Source of the DNA: Zunongwangia profunda SM-A87
Lineage (GTDB): Bacteria > Bacteroidota > Bacteroidia > Flavobacteriales > Flavobacteriaceae
Direction of reading: 5' to 3'
Length of the DNA: 64,000 nt
Assembly (NCBI RefSeq): GCF_000023465.1
Contig: NC_014041.1
Coordinates: 3,478,001-3,542,000 of the forward strand
The translations under genes and the position numbers were made by a program. Shown here one piece after another: positions 35,866 to 45,148 of this stretch. Below the pieces are notes generated by a model that was not told where the DNA came from, ran no database searches, and saw only the letters and a list, made by a program, of their open reading frames with translations. Position 1 is the stretch's first letter; each line of letters begins with the position of its first letter.

Positions 35866-36825
35866 ATGCTTAAAGTTGGGGTACTGGGTGCCGGTCACCT
35901 GGGTAAAATCCATTTAAAATTACTCAATCAATCTTCAAAATATAACCTTGTTGGCTTTTACGATGCTGATAAGGAAAATTCAGAAAAAGTTGCGGCCGAA
36001 TTTGGGTATACGGCTTACAATGATCTGGACCAACTCATTGCCGATGTAGAGGTGGTAGACGTGGTTACCCCTACGCTTGCACATTTTGATGTGGCCAAAA
36101 AGGTGATTTCGGCAAAAAAACACCTGTTTATCGAAAAACCGATCACCAATACTTTTGAAGAAGCCGAAGTGCTTATAAAAATGGCAGCAGAGAATGGTGT
36201 AAAAGGGCAGGTGGGCCATGTAGAACGTTTTAATCCGGCATTCAGATCGGTGGTAGATCGTATCGAAAACCCGATGTTTATTGAAGCGCATCGCCTGGCG
36301 GAATTTAATCCTCGCGGTACCGATGTGCCGGTAGTCCTGGATTTGATGATTCATGATATCGATGCTATTTTAAGTGTTGTAAAATCTGAAGTAAAAAGCA
36401 TTAATGCCAGTGGGGTTTCGGTAATAAGTGATACCCCAGATATTGCGAATGCTCGTATCGAATTTGAAAATGGATGCGTTGCCAATCTCACCGCAAGCCG
36501 AATTTCGATGAAAAACATGCGTAAATCAAGATTTTTCCAGAGAGATGCGTATATATCTGTCGATTTCCTGGAGAAAAAATGCGAGGTGGTAAAAATGAAA
36601 GACGCGCCGGCACAACCTGATGAATTTGCCATGATCTTGCAAAATGCTGAAGGCATAAAAAAACAAATTTATTACGATAATCCATCGGTTTCCCCAAATA
36701 ATGCCATCCTGGATGAGCTTGAAACTTTTGCCGATGCGATAACCAACGATACTACCCCGATCGTGACTTTAGAACAGGGCGCAAAAGCGCTTAAGATCGC
36801 CAAAGAGGTGATCGCTAATTTTTAA
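35866..36825 (+). CDS. Gfo/Idh/MocA-family NAD(P)-dependent oxidoreductase
   Basis: The 319-aa protein has an N-terminal Rossmann fold (KVGVLGAGHLGKIHLKLL) with the family's FIEKPITNTFEEAE motif, in which the Lys and Pro line the active site, and GQVGHVERFNPAF leading into the C-terminal beta sheet domain. Such enzymes oxidise or reduce sugars, inositols or related compounds; the substrate cannot be read from sequence. It is followed 22 bp later by a 3-hydroxyacyl-CoA dehydrogenase gene, so the two may be co-transcribed. Confidence 0.9.
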   Translation: MLKVGVLGAGHLGKIHLKLLNQSSKYNLVGFYDADKENSEKVAAEFGYTAYNDLDQLIADVEVVDVVTPTLAHFDVAKKVISAKKHLFIEKPITNTFEEAEVLIKMAAENGVKGQVGHVERFNPAFRSVVDRIENPMFIEAHRLAEFNPRGTDVPVVLDLMIHDIDAILSVVKSEVKSINASGVSVISDTPDIANARIEFENGCVANLTASRISMKNMRKSRFFQRDAYISVDFLEKKCEVVKMKDAPAQPDEFAMILQNAEGIKKQIYYDNPSVSPNNAILDELETFADAITNDTTPIVTLEQGAKALKIAKEVIANF

Positions 36826-36847
36826 ACCACACAAAACGGAATATAGT

Positions 36848-37735
36848 ATGAAAACAATTGCTGTTATTGGAGCAGGAACAATGGGAAACGGAATTGCCCA
36901 TACTTTTGCCCAATTTGGATTTCAAGTAAACTTAATTGATATTTCTAAAAAAAATCTTCAAAAAGGAGTGGATACGATTACCAAAAACCTGGATCGTATG
37001 CTAGCTAAAGAGAAGATTTCTGAGAAAGATAGGCAACACACTTTAGACAACATTTCAGGGTTTATCGATATCCCTTCGGGAGTTAAAGGTGTTGATCTTG
37101 TTGTTGAAGCCGCTACCGAAAATGAAAATTTAAAGCTAAAGATCTTTAGTCAGTTAAATGATATTTGCGACGAAAATGTGATTTTGGCTTCGAATACCTC
37201 TTCGATTTCGATCACAAAAATTGCTTCCGTAGTAAAAAATCAGGAGCGTGTAATTGGAATGCATTTTATGAATCCGGTGCCAATCATGAAATTGGTTGAA
37301 ATTATTAGAGGATATAATACTTCTGATGATGTAACTGAAACCATCATGAAGCTTTCTGAAAAACTAAATAAAGTTCCGGTGGAAGTAAATGACTATCCCG
37401 GTTTTGTAGCAAACCGAATTCTAATGCCGATGATCAACGAAGCCATCGAAACACTTTACAATGGTGTTGCCGGTGTTTACGAAATCGATACGGTGATGAA
37501 ACTGGGAATGGCACATCCTATGGGCCCTTTGCAGTTAGCCGATTTTATTGGTTTAGATGTATGCCTTTCGATTTTAGAGGTGATGTATAACGGATTCAAA
37601 AATCCCAAATACGCGCCGTGCCCATTACTGGTAAATATGGTGCAGGCCGGCAAAATGGGAGTAAAATCCGGAGAAGGATTTTATGACTATTCTGAAAATA
37701 AAAAAGCTGAAAAAGTTTCAGCGCAGTTTGTATAA
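36848..37735 (+). CDS. 3-hydroxybutyryl-CoA (3-hydroxyacyl-CoA) dehydrogenase
   Basis: The 295-aa protein is the usual size for the single-function enzyme. It begins with the NAD motif IAVIGAGTMGNGIAHTFAQ and has the family signature ASNTSSISITKIA, the catalytic His in VIGMHFMNPVPIMKLVE, and the C-terminal domain with PGFVANRILMPMINEAI and HPMGPLQLADFIGLD. It interconverts 3-hydroxyacyl-CoA and 3-oxoacyl-CoA in fatty-acid or butyrate-type metabolism. It lies 22 bp after the oxidoreductase gene. Confidence 0.95.
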   Translation: MKTIAVIGAGTMGNGIAHTFAQFGFQVNLIDISKKNLQKGVDTITKNLDRMLAKEKISEKDRQHTLDNISGFIDIPSGVKGVDLVVEAATENENLKLKIFSQLNDICDENVILASNTSSISITKIASVVKNQERVIGMHFMNPVPIMKLVEIIRGYNTSDDVTETIMKLSEKLNKVPVEVNDYPGFVANRILMPMINEAIETLYNGVAGVYEIDTVMKLGMAHPMGPLQLADFIGLDVCLSILEVMYNGFKNPKYAPCPLLVNMVQAGKMGVKSGEGFYDYSENKKAEKVSAQFV

Positions 37736-37917
37736 TATTGATTCTGATTTTTTTTTTCAGACGTCCTGGATATAAATACAATGTCATTTTGAGCGTCCCG
37801 ATTGCTATTGGGAAAAATATAGCTGAAAAATCTAATGTTAACTGGAGCTAAGCTTTCTCTATTCCGCTTCGCTCTATTTGAAATGACAGCAAAAATTGAC
37901 TAAAAACCCCAGAAGAA
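37736..37917. repeat. Intergenic interspersed-repeat copy
   Basis: The stretch begins and ends with complementary parts, TGTCATTTTGAGCG near 37780 and TTTGAAATGACAG near 37879, and contains TCCCGATTGCTATTGGGA-like sequence. The arms resemble those of the 106-bp repeats at 32.9 and 34.7 kb (TCATTTC/GAAATGACAGC). No gene lies here. Confidence 0.55.
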
Positions 37918-39153
37918 TTGGTAAAAATAACTCCATTTAAAGCGGTACGCCCACAGCGAGCACGAGCGGGACTTGTAGCTTCCCGTCCCTATGGCGAATA
38001 CAACGAGGCTGAAATGCGGGCGCGCCTGGATTATAATCCCTATTCATTTCTTCATATTCTTAATCCGGCCTATAAATTTCAGCATACGATTTCCGGAACC
38101 CAGAAGTTTCAACTGATCAAAAACCGGTATCTGGAATTTAAAGAGGAAGACACCTTTATTCAGGACGAAAAACCGTGTTTTTACGTCTATAAAATGGAAA
38201 CCCGTGATTTATACTGCTGCGGAATAATTGCCGCTGCCAGTGCTGAAGATTATAAAAATGATATTATTCGTAAACACGAAGAAACCATTGCCAGCCGGGA
38301 AGAGCTATTTAAAGAATACGTAAAAACAGTTGGTTTTAATACCGAACCGGTGTTACTCACTTATGAAAATAAGCCTGAAATTCAGCAAATCTTAGAAAAA
38401 ATAATGCTGCGGAATCCCGAATATGAATTTGCTACGCGGCAACGGGAAACGCATTATTTATGGAAAGTAGAAAATGAGGCTGAAATTGCGCAAATTCAAC
38501 AGTTCTTTGCAAAGATGAATAGTATCTACATTGCCGATGGCCATCATCGCTGCGCCTCCTCTTTTTTATTATCTAAAGAATCGGCTGAAAATAATGAAAA
38601 TCATACCGGAAAAGAGTCCTACAATCATTTTCTAAGCTATTTTATTCCTGAAGAGCATTTAAAAATCTATCAATTTCGCCGTTTAATCACCGATCTTAAC
38701 GGATTTTCGAAGGAAGATTTTTTAATCAGGCTCGATGAACACTTTAGGATCGAAAATCGAAAGCTGGATGCTTATACGCCAGAACAGAAACACCAGTTTA
38801 AAATGTATTTGGACGGTGAATTTTATTCGCTGTTTTTACGAAAAACAAGTATGCATTTTACCAATACGCTTAGCCGATTGGATAGCCAGATTTTATATGA
38901 ACGTATTTTAGCACCAATTTTAGGTATTAAAGATTTACGTAAAGACAAGCGCATTAGTTACATCCCTGGAAAAAAAGATATTCTGGAAATGAAAAAACTG
39001 GTAGATAGCGGCGAGTTTGCCGTAGGATTTGGAATGATGCCGGTAAGCATTTCAGAAATAAAACAAATTGCAGACGAAGGCCTAACCATGCCCCCAAAAA
39101 GCACCTATATTGAACCTAAATTAAGAAGCGGACTTACCATTTACGAGTTTTAA
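37918..39153 (+). CDS. DUF1015 family protein
   Basis: The 411-aa protein matches the DUF1015 pattern throughout: KITPFKAVRPQRARAGLVAS and PYGEYNEAEMRARLDYNPYSFLHI near the start, then IADGHHRCASSF in the centre and FAVGFGMMPVSISEIKQIAD near the end. The function is not established; in Bacteroidota the family often sits beside serine biosynthesis genes, which is not the case in this window. The start is a TTG at 37918; it leaves only a few residues before the conserved ITPF, so the N-terminus is complete. Confidence 0.85.
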   Translation: MVKITPFKAVRPQRARAGLVASRPYGEYNEAEMRARLDYNPYSFLHILNPAYKFQHTISGTQKFQLIKNRYLEFKEEDTFIQDEKPCFYVYKMETRDLYCCGIIAAASAEDYKNDIIRKHEETIASREELFKEYVKTVGFNTEPVLLTYENKPEIQQILEKIMLRNPEYEFATRQRETHYLWKVENEAEIAQIQQFFAKMNSIYIADGHHRCASSFLLSKESAENNENHTGKESYNHFLSYFIPEEHLKIYQFRRLITDLNGFSKEDFLIRLDEHFRIENRKLDAYTPEQKHQFKMYLDGEFYSLFLRKTSMHFTNTLSRLDSQILYERILAPILGIKDLRKDKRISYIPGKKDILEMKKLVDSGEFAVGFGMMPVSISEIKQIADEGLTMPPKSTYIEPKLRSGLTIYEF

Positions 39154-39234
39154 GCACTAAAACTTTATTTAATTCTATTAATTATTATCTTGCAGTGGTT
39201 AAAGGATACGCTACTTAAAAAGAAATAATGCAGA

Positions 39235-39894
39235 ATGAATATTGCTGAAAACATCAAAAAATACAGGGATCAACTTCCTGATACCGTAGATCTTGTGGCG
39301 ATAAGCAAAACCAAGCCAAATGAGGATCTTATGGAAGCTTACGAAGTAGGACAGCGCATTTTCGGAGAAAATAAGATCCAGGAAATGACTGATAAATGGG
39401 AAGCTTTACCTAAGGATATCGAATGGCATATGGTGGGGCATGTTCAGCGAAATAAGGTAAAATACATGGCACCTTATGTTGGCCTGATTCATGCAGTAGA
39501 CAGCTTAAAGCTCTTAAAAGAAATAAATAAACAGGCTAAAAAACACGATCGGGTAATTAGATGCCTGCTACAAATAAAAATAGCTGAAGAAGATTCCAAG
39601 TTTGGGATTTCTGCCGGCGAGGCTGAAGAGATTTTACAATCAGAGACCTATAAGACTTTTGAAAATGTAGCAGTAGTGGGATTAATGGGGATGGCTACCC
39701 ATACCGATAATGATGAAAAAGTTGCTGAAGAATTTGATTACCTGCATTCGGTTTTTAAAGATTTCAGGGTAAAATATCCGGCAATTAAAGAGCTATCTAT
39801 GGGAATGAGCGGTGATTATAAAATTGCCGTAAAGCACGGAAGCACCATGGTAAGAATCGGAAGCTCGATTTTTGGAGCTCGTAATTACAATTAA
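39235..39894 (+). CDS. yggS: YggS-family pyridoxal-phosphate homeostasis protein
   Basis: The 219-aa protein fits the PLPBP/YggS family: LVAISKTKPNEDLMEAYEVG with the PLP-binding Lys, FGENKIQEM, WHMVGHVQRNKVKYM, and the C-terminal LSMGMSGDYKIAVKHGSTMVRIGSSIFG. These proteins bind PLP without a known enzymatic reaction and buffer vitamin B6 and amino-acid metabolism. It begins a plus-strand run through the exonuclease, DUF3857, channel and miaA genes with small spacers. Confidence 0.94.
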   Translation: MNIAENIKKYRDQLPDTVDLVAISKTKPNEDLMEAYEVGQRIFGENKIQEMTDKWEALPKDIEWHMVGHVQRNKVKYMAPYVGLIHAVDSLKLLKEINKQAKKHDRVIRCLLQIKIAEEDSKFGISAGEAEEILQSETYKTFENVAVVGLMGMATHTDNDEKVAEEFDYLHSVFKDFRVKYPAIKELSMGMSGDYKIAVKHGSTMVRIGSSIFGARNYN

Positions 39895-39908
39895 ACAGAG
39901 GACAATTT

Positions 39909-41282
39909 TTGTACGCAATTTTAGACATAGAAACTACTGGCGGAAAGTATAATGAGGAAGGAATTACCGAAATTGCTATCTATAAATTTGACGGAGAGAA
40001 AGTCGTAGATCAGTTTATAAGCCTTATTAACCCAGAACGTCCTATACAACCCTTTGTGGTTGGCCTTACCGGGATTAACAACGAAATGCTGCGCAACGCC
40101 CCCAAATTTTACGAGGTCGCCAAACGCATTGTAGAGATTACAACAGATTGTATTATCGTTGCCCATAATGCTAAATTTGATTACCGTATTTTAAGAACCG
40201 AATTTAAACGTCTTGGTTTTGAATTTCAACGAAAATCATTGTGTACGGTAGAACTTTCTAAAAAATTAATCCCTGATATGCCATCTTACAGTTTAGGTAA
40301 ACTGGTAAGAGCTTTGGGAATTCCGTTAAGTGATCGCCATCGGGCCAATGGGGATGCACAAGCCACGGTTAAGCTTTTTAAAATGCTGTTGGCAAAAGAT
40401 ACCAAAAAAGACATTTTAAAGGATAACGTTAGGCAGGAACCCAAAAGACAATTAGATAGTAAATTAGTGTATATCCTGGATGATCTACCGGCAATTACCG
40501 GTATTTACTATTTACATGATGAGGATGGAGAGATTATTTATATTGGTAAAAGCAAGAATATTAAAAAACGAATCAATCAGCATTTTACCAACGATCACGC
40601 CAGGGCCCGGGAAATGCAAAAAGAAGTTGCTTCGGTTTCCTACGAATCTACCGGAAACGAACTTATCGCCCTGCTGCGGGAAAATCAGGAAATAAAAAAT
40701 AATAAGCCCAAATATAACAGGGCGCTAAAAAAGCATATATTTACTCATGGTCTTTATCATTATACCGATAAAGACGGCTATATTAACCTTAAAATTAGTA
40801 AAGCACGAGCGACAAAAAACTGTATCACAACCTTTAGTAGTTTACGCTCGGCGAAAAGCAGCTTAGCCCGGTGGATCGAAGAATACGAGCTTTGCGCAAG
40901 AATTTCAGGTGAACATATCGGCTCAGGTAGTTGTTTTAATTATACGATAAAAAGTTGTCATGGCGCTTGTATAGGCCATGAAAGTACTGAGGATTATAAT
41001 GCAAGAGTAATGCAGTTAATTGAAAAATATTCGTACATCAATCAAAATATGCTGGTGATAGATCGCGGTCGTGATGTAGATGAAAAAAGTGCATTGCTCA
41101 TTGAAGCTGGTAAATTTAAAGGAGTGGGATATTATAATCTAAATCATCAAATCAATAAGTTAGACATTATAAGATCTATCATCACCCCCATGACGAATGA
41201 TAGAGATGCCCAACATATCATTCAAAGCTACTTAAGAAAAAATAAGAAGCTTAAAATCATTCAATTTTCATCAAATGAATAA
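39909..41282 (+). CDS. DnaQ-like exonuclease fused to a GIY-YIG (UvrC-type) nuclease domain
   Basis: The 457-aa protein joins two nucleases. Residues about 1-160 form a DEDDh exonuclease: Exo I YAILDIETTGG, Exo II VAHNAKFDYRIL, Exo III HRANGDAQATVKL. Residues about 190-270 carry a GIY-YIG core (ITGIYYLHDEDGEIIYIGKSKNIKKR), like the N-terminal domain of UvrC or Cho. The rest resembles the Cho-type tail (ISGEHIGSGSCFNYTIKSCHGACIG). It probably acts in nucleotide excision or another DNA repair step. The start is a TTG at 39909. The gene overlaps the next one by 8 bp. Confidence 0.9.
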   Translation: MYAILDIETTGGKYNEEGITEIAIYKFDGEKVVDQFISLINPERPIQPFVVGLTGINNEMLRNAPKFYEVAKRIVEITTDCIIVAHNAKFDYRILRTEFKRLGFEFQRKSLCTVELSKKLIPDMPSYSLGKLVRALGIPLSDRHRANGDAQATVKLFKMLLAKDTKKDILKDNVRQEPKRQLDSKLVYILDDLPAITGIYYLHDEDGEIIYIGKSKNIKKRINQHFTNDHARAREMQKEVASVSYESTGNELIALLRENQEIKNNKPKYNRALKKHIFTHGLYHYTDKDGYINLKISKARATKNCITTFSSLRSAKSSLARWIEEYELCARISGEHIGSGSCFNYTIKSCHGACIGHESTEDYNARVMQLIEKYSYINQNMLVIDRGRDVDEKSALLIEAGKFKGVGYYNLNHQINKLDIIRSIITPMTNDRDAQHIIQSYLRKNKKLKIIQFSSNE

Positions 41283-43293
41283 ATTTTTACTACCGCTATT
41301 ATTACTTATTTTAAGTAGCAGCATTTTCGCTCAGGAGAAAGATGAGTCATTCAATCAACAAAACTTTAATGTGTCAAATACCAGGGTGACTAAAGATGAA
41401 CTTTACGCCAATACGTATTTACCAGACACCACGGCTAACGCTTTTTATATATATGAAAGTGGTTTTAGTGAGATCGAAGATGGCCGGGAGTACCACCTTT
41501 TCACGAATTACGAGGCTAAAATTAAGATTTTAAACAAAGAAGGGTATAACGAGGCAAATATTACCATCCCGCTTTATAAAGGAAGCAACGGTACAGAAAG
41601 AATTCATGACCTTAAAGCTACCACGTATTATTTGGAAGGATCTACCATTCGATACAAAACACTATCTGAAAGTAAAATCTTTAAAGAAGAAGACGAAAAG
41701 TATGACTATATAAAATTTACCTTTCCAGATTTACAACCCGGTGCCGTTTTGGTGTATTCCTATAGGCTGGAAACACCCTATCTTTTTAATTTTCATACCT
41801 GGTGGTTTCAGGAAGATATTCCTAAAGTGTATAGCCGTTACGAAACTGAGATCCCGGCTAATTATGAGTATAACATCGTAAAGATGGGAGAACTGGAATT
41901 AGATCAAAACGATGCAGATATTAAGAAAAACTGTTTTTATGGTGGCCAATCACAAAACGCTGGTGATTGTATTACCACTGTTTACGCTATGAAACAAGTC
42001 CCTGCATTTATAGAAGAAGACTACCTTACCTCTAAATATAATTACATTTCCAGAATAACATATGAGTTAAAACAAATTACCATGCTCAATGGTACGGTAC
42101 GCAAATATACTAAGGAATGGAAAGACGTAGATCGAGAGTTTAGAACGGATAAAGGCATTGGAAGGCAATTAAAAAAAGACCGACTCGTAAAAGAATTATT
42201 ACCCGCTGAAATTGCAGGTAAAGATAATAATCTAGAAAAGGCGAAGGATATCTATAATTTCGTTAGAGATCATTATAAATGGAATGGAGAATACGGAATT
42301 TTTGATAAAATGAATCTTAAGGATCTTTTAAAAGATCATACCGGTAATGTTTCGTCTGTGAATGTACTGCTCCATAACTTTTATATTAATGAAGGCTATC
42401 AGGTTTTTCCTATTATTAGTGCGACCCGTAATCGTGGATTTCCAAAGAAAATAGTTCCGGTACTTTCAGATTTTAATTATCTGTTTGTGTTATTAGAAGT
42501 TGATGGTAAAGAGTATATGTTAGATGCTACAGACGAATTTGTTGAGTTTGGGCAACTTCCCTTTAGGGCTTTAAATCAATATGGGAGAAAGCTGGATTTT
42601 GATAATGAAAGCAGCTGGATCGATATTATTCCAGATGGTTTATCGAAAATAACTTATCGCGATAGTCTTATAGTACACGAAGATGGCACGTCTACTTTAA
42701 AATCCCAGCAGATTTTTGGCGGATATCACGCCTCTAATGCGCGTAGAAAAATCGAGAAATCATCTGAAGATGAAGCCATTTTACAGGCTCTTAATAACAT
42801 TCGTGATTCCTACGAGCTTATCCATCTGGATTACCAGAACGAAAAGAATATGGATAAAGAGCTTTTGGTCAATTATGAGATAAAAAATATTTCTCAAAAA
42901 ATTAATGACAGGATCTACCTAAATCCTTTTACATTTTTGTTCTGGAAAGAGAACCCCTTTAAACTGGAAGAAAGAAAATATCCTATCGATTTTGGATACA
43001 AAGACGTATACAGTGCTAATATTCTGGTCAAAACTCCGGATAATTACGAAATAGTAGAAATTCCTGAACAACAGATTATTGGGTTACCAAATGCTTCCGG
43101 TAAAATTCAGTTTATCGCGCAACAGGCAGATGACCATCATCTATATATTCGACTACATGTTATTTTTTCTGAAGCGATGTATGCTTCCGGTTATTATCCT
43201 TACCTAAAAGAATTTATAGATCAGCTTGTCAAGATCCAAAAACAGTCTGTAATTGTTCTAAAAGAAAAAAAAGATACCTTAGCAGAAAATTAA
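41275..43293 (+). CDS. DUF3857 and transglutaminase-like exported protein
   Basis: The 672-aa protein starts with a signal peptide (LLLLILSSSIFAQ). A DUF3857 beta domain covers about 60-220, then a transglutaminase-like region at about 300-410 (YNFVRDHYKWNG, VSSVNVLLHNFYINEGY, YMLDATDEFVEFG). In the transglutaminase part the usual nucleophile Cys appears replaced by Ser/Asn (GNVSSVNVLL), so catalysis is doubtful. The family is common in Bacteroidota and has no established job. It overlaps the exonuclease gene by 8 bp and is followed 6 bp later by the channel gene. Confidence 0.85.
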   Translation: MNKFLLPLLLLILSSSIFAQEKDESFNQQNFNVSNTRVTKDELYANTYLPDTTANAFYIYESGFSEIEDGREYHLFTNYEAKIKILNKEGYNEANITIPLYKGSNGTERIHDLKATTYYLEGSTIRYKTLSESKIFKEEDEKYDYIKFTFPDLQPGAVLVYSYRLETPYLFNFHTWWFQEDIPKVYSRYETEIPANYEYNIVKMGELELDQNDADIKKNCFYGGQSQNAGDCITTVYAMKQVPAFIEEDYLTSKYNYISRITYELKQITMLNGTVRKYTKEWKDVDREFRTDKGIGRQLKKDRLVKELLPAEIAGKDNNLEKAKDIYNFVRDHYKWNGEYGIFDKMNLKDLLKDHTGNVSSVNVLLHNFYINEGYQVFPIISATRNRGFPKKIVPVLSDFNYLFVLLEVDGKEYMLDATDEFVEFGQLPFRALNQYGRKLDFDNESSWIDIIPDGLSKITYRDSLIVHEDGTSTLKSQQIFGGYHASNARRKIEKSSEDEAILQALNNIRDSYELIHLDYQNEKNMDKELLVNYEIKNISQKINDRIYLNPFTFLFWKENPFKLEERKYPIDFGYKDVYSANILVKTPDNYEIVEIPEQQIIGLPNASGKIQFIAQQADDHHLYIRLHVIFSEAMYASGYYPYLKEFIDQLVKIQKQSVIVLKEKKDTLAEN

Positions 43294-43299
43294 TAAGTC

Positions 43300-44130
43300 T
43301 TGAAAATAACAGATGACAGACCTGCATGGAAAAAGCGGCTTTACGAGATTATTTACGAAGCCGATACTCCTATGGGAAAACTATTTGATATTGTCCTTCT
43401 GGTTCTTATTGTTTTTAGTGTTGTACTGGTGATGTTAGAAAGTATCACCCATATTCATGCCGAATATTACTGGGAGTTTTTTATTGCAGAATGGTGTATT
43501 ACTATCTTTTTTACAATAGAGTACATTGCCAGAATTCTGGTCATCAAAAGGCCTAAAAGTTATATTTTTAGTTTTTACGGGATCGTTGATTTACTTTCTA
43601 CCCTACCTAGTTATCTTGGTTTTTTTATCGGTGGCAAAAATCTATTTTTTGCAATAAGGGCGCTACGGCTACTCCGGGTATTTAGAGTCCTAAAAATAAC
43701 ACGCTATGTTGGGGAATCTAATAAACTGGTTATTGCCCTAAAAAATAGTAAAGCAAAAATTCTTGTTTTCTTATTTGCTGTTTTTATTATCTGTATTATC
43801 ACCGGTACCCTTATGCACCTTATTGAAGGAAAAGGTGGCGGTTTTGATAATATTCCTATAAGCATCTACTGGTGTATTGTAACGCTCACCACGGTAGGCT
43901 TTGGCGATATTGCCCCCATTACACCACTTGGCCGGTTATTAGCTTCGTTGCTTATGATTGTTGGATACGGAATCATCGCCGTACCTACGGGAATTGTAGG
44001 TGCAGAATACAGCAGGGCTACAGACAAAAGTATCGCAGATAACACCCAGGTTTGCCCTCATTGTAATGAAGGAAAACATTTATCTAAAGCCGAATTTTGC
44101 CATAACTGCGGAAATAAACTAAATGAATAA
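43300..44130 (+). CDS. Voltage-gated-type potassium channel with C-terminal zinc-ribbon tail
   Basis: The 276-aa protein has six membrane segments of the Kv type. The S4-like segment has Arg at every third place (IRALRLLRVFRVLK; Arg120, 123, 126, 129), and the selectivity filter TVGFGD lies at 198-203. After the last helix a short soluble tail carries two CxxC pairs, Cys251/254 (CPHC) and Cys266/269 (CHNC), forming a zinc ribbon. The protein should conduct K+ across the inner membrane in response to voltage. The start is a TTG at 43300; the gene overlaps miaA by 8 bp. Confidence 0.92.
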   Translation: MKITDDRPAWKKRLYEIIYEADTPMGKLFDIVLLVLIVFSVVLVMLESITHIHAEYYWEFFIAEWCITIFFTIEYIARILVIKRPKSYIFSFYGIVDLLSTLPSYLGFFIGGKNLFFAIRALRLLRVFRVLKITRYVGESNKLVIALKNSKAKILVFLFAVFIICIITGTLMHLIEGKGGGFDNIPISIYWCIVTLTTVGFGDIAPITPLGRLLASLLMIVGYGIIAVPTGIVGAEYSRATDKSIADNTQVCPHCNEGKHLSKAEFCHNCGNKLNE

Positions 44131-45043
44131 CAACGTATTAATAAGTGTTGTAGGGCCTACTGCAATTGGTAAAACAGCACTGGGAGTCCATATTGCCAAT
44201 TATTTTAATACCGAAATAATTTCTGCAGATTCACGGCAGTTTTTTAAGGAAATGAGCATTGGCACTGCTGTTCCTTCCCCTGAAGAACTAGCGGCGGCAA
44301 AACATCATTTTATTCAGCATATCTCTATAGAAGATCAATACTCGGTAGGCGATTTCGAAAAAGAAGCTACAGCAAAAATCAGTGAGCTCTTTAAAAAACA
44401 TGAGATAGTGGTGATGGTAGGCGGTAGTGGAATGTATGTAAAAAGTATTCTTGAAGGTTTGGACGATTTTCCTGAAATCGATCCGCAAATAAGGGAACAC
44501 CTAAATGAATCCCTGGCACAAAACGGTTTGCAAAGCTTACAGGAACAATTAAAAAAATTAGATCCTGAATATTACGAAAAAGCTGATATGGAAAACCCCC
44601 ACCGGGTAATTAGGGCACTAGAAATTTGTATAGGAACAGGTAAAAAGTTTTCGTCTTTTCTAAATAAGAAAAAGCAACAGCGCAATTTCGATATCATAGA
44701 AATTGGTCTTACGGCAGATCGCCAGAAGATCTATGACCGCATCAATCTAAGAGTAGATCTAATGATGCAGGAAGGATTATTAGCTGAAGCTAAACAGCTT
44801 TATCCTAAAAGACAGCTAAACGCTATGAACACTGTAGGGTATAAGGAACTTTTCAGATATTTTGATCAAGAAATCGAACTGGAGTTCGCCATCTCAGAGA
44901 TCAAAAAAAACACACGCCGATTCGCAAAAAGGCAATTAACCTGGTTCAGAAAAAATAATAATATCCATTGGTTTGACTATACCACCAAACCAGAACAGAT
45001 TATGATGTTTCTTTCCGAAGAAATAAATGCTTTAAATAAGTAG
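44123..45043 (+). CDS. miaA: tRNA dimethylallyltransferase
   Basis: The 306-aa protein has the MiaA P-loop VVGPTAIGKTALGVHIA, the substrate motif IISADSRQFFKEMSIGTA, the VMVGGSGMYVKSILEG motif and NTVGYKELFRYF with RRFAKRQLTWFRK near the end. It adds a dimethylallyl group to A37 of tRNAs that read codons beginning with U. It starts inside the last codons of the channel gene (8-bp overlap) and ends the plus-strand run. Confidence 0.96.
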   Translation: MNNNVLISVVGPTAIGKTALGVHIANYFNTEIISADSRQFFKEMSIGTAVPSPEELAAAKHHFIQHISIEDQYSVGDFEKEATAKISELFKKHEIVVMVGGSGMYVKSILEGLDDFPEIDPQIREHLNESLAQNGLQSLQEQLKKLDPEYYEKADMENPHRVIRALEICIGTGKKFSSFLNKKKQQRNFDIIEIGLTADRQKIYDRINLRVDLMMQEGLLAEAKQLYPKRQLNAMNTVGYKELFRYFDQEIELEFAISEIKKNTRRFAKRQLTWFRKNNNIHWFDYTTKPEQIMMFLSEEINALNK

Positions 45044-45074
45044 CAGAACTTCTATACTTTTCAGTAAAGGTAAT

Positions 45075-45107
45075 GGAATATCCTGCTCTATTAGAACAGA
45101 ATATTCC
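45075..45107. terminator. Hairpin between convergent miaA and rprY
   Basis: GGAATAT (45075-45081) pairs with ATATTCC (45101-45107), and inner bases CTGcTC/GAaCAG extend the structure. Its place between convergent genes suggests a shared terminator, but flanking T-runs are weak. Confidence 0.4.
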
Positions 45108-45148
45108 TTCCTTTGAAACTGAAATTGTTATTTTTCGTTTTTGATTGA

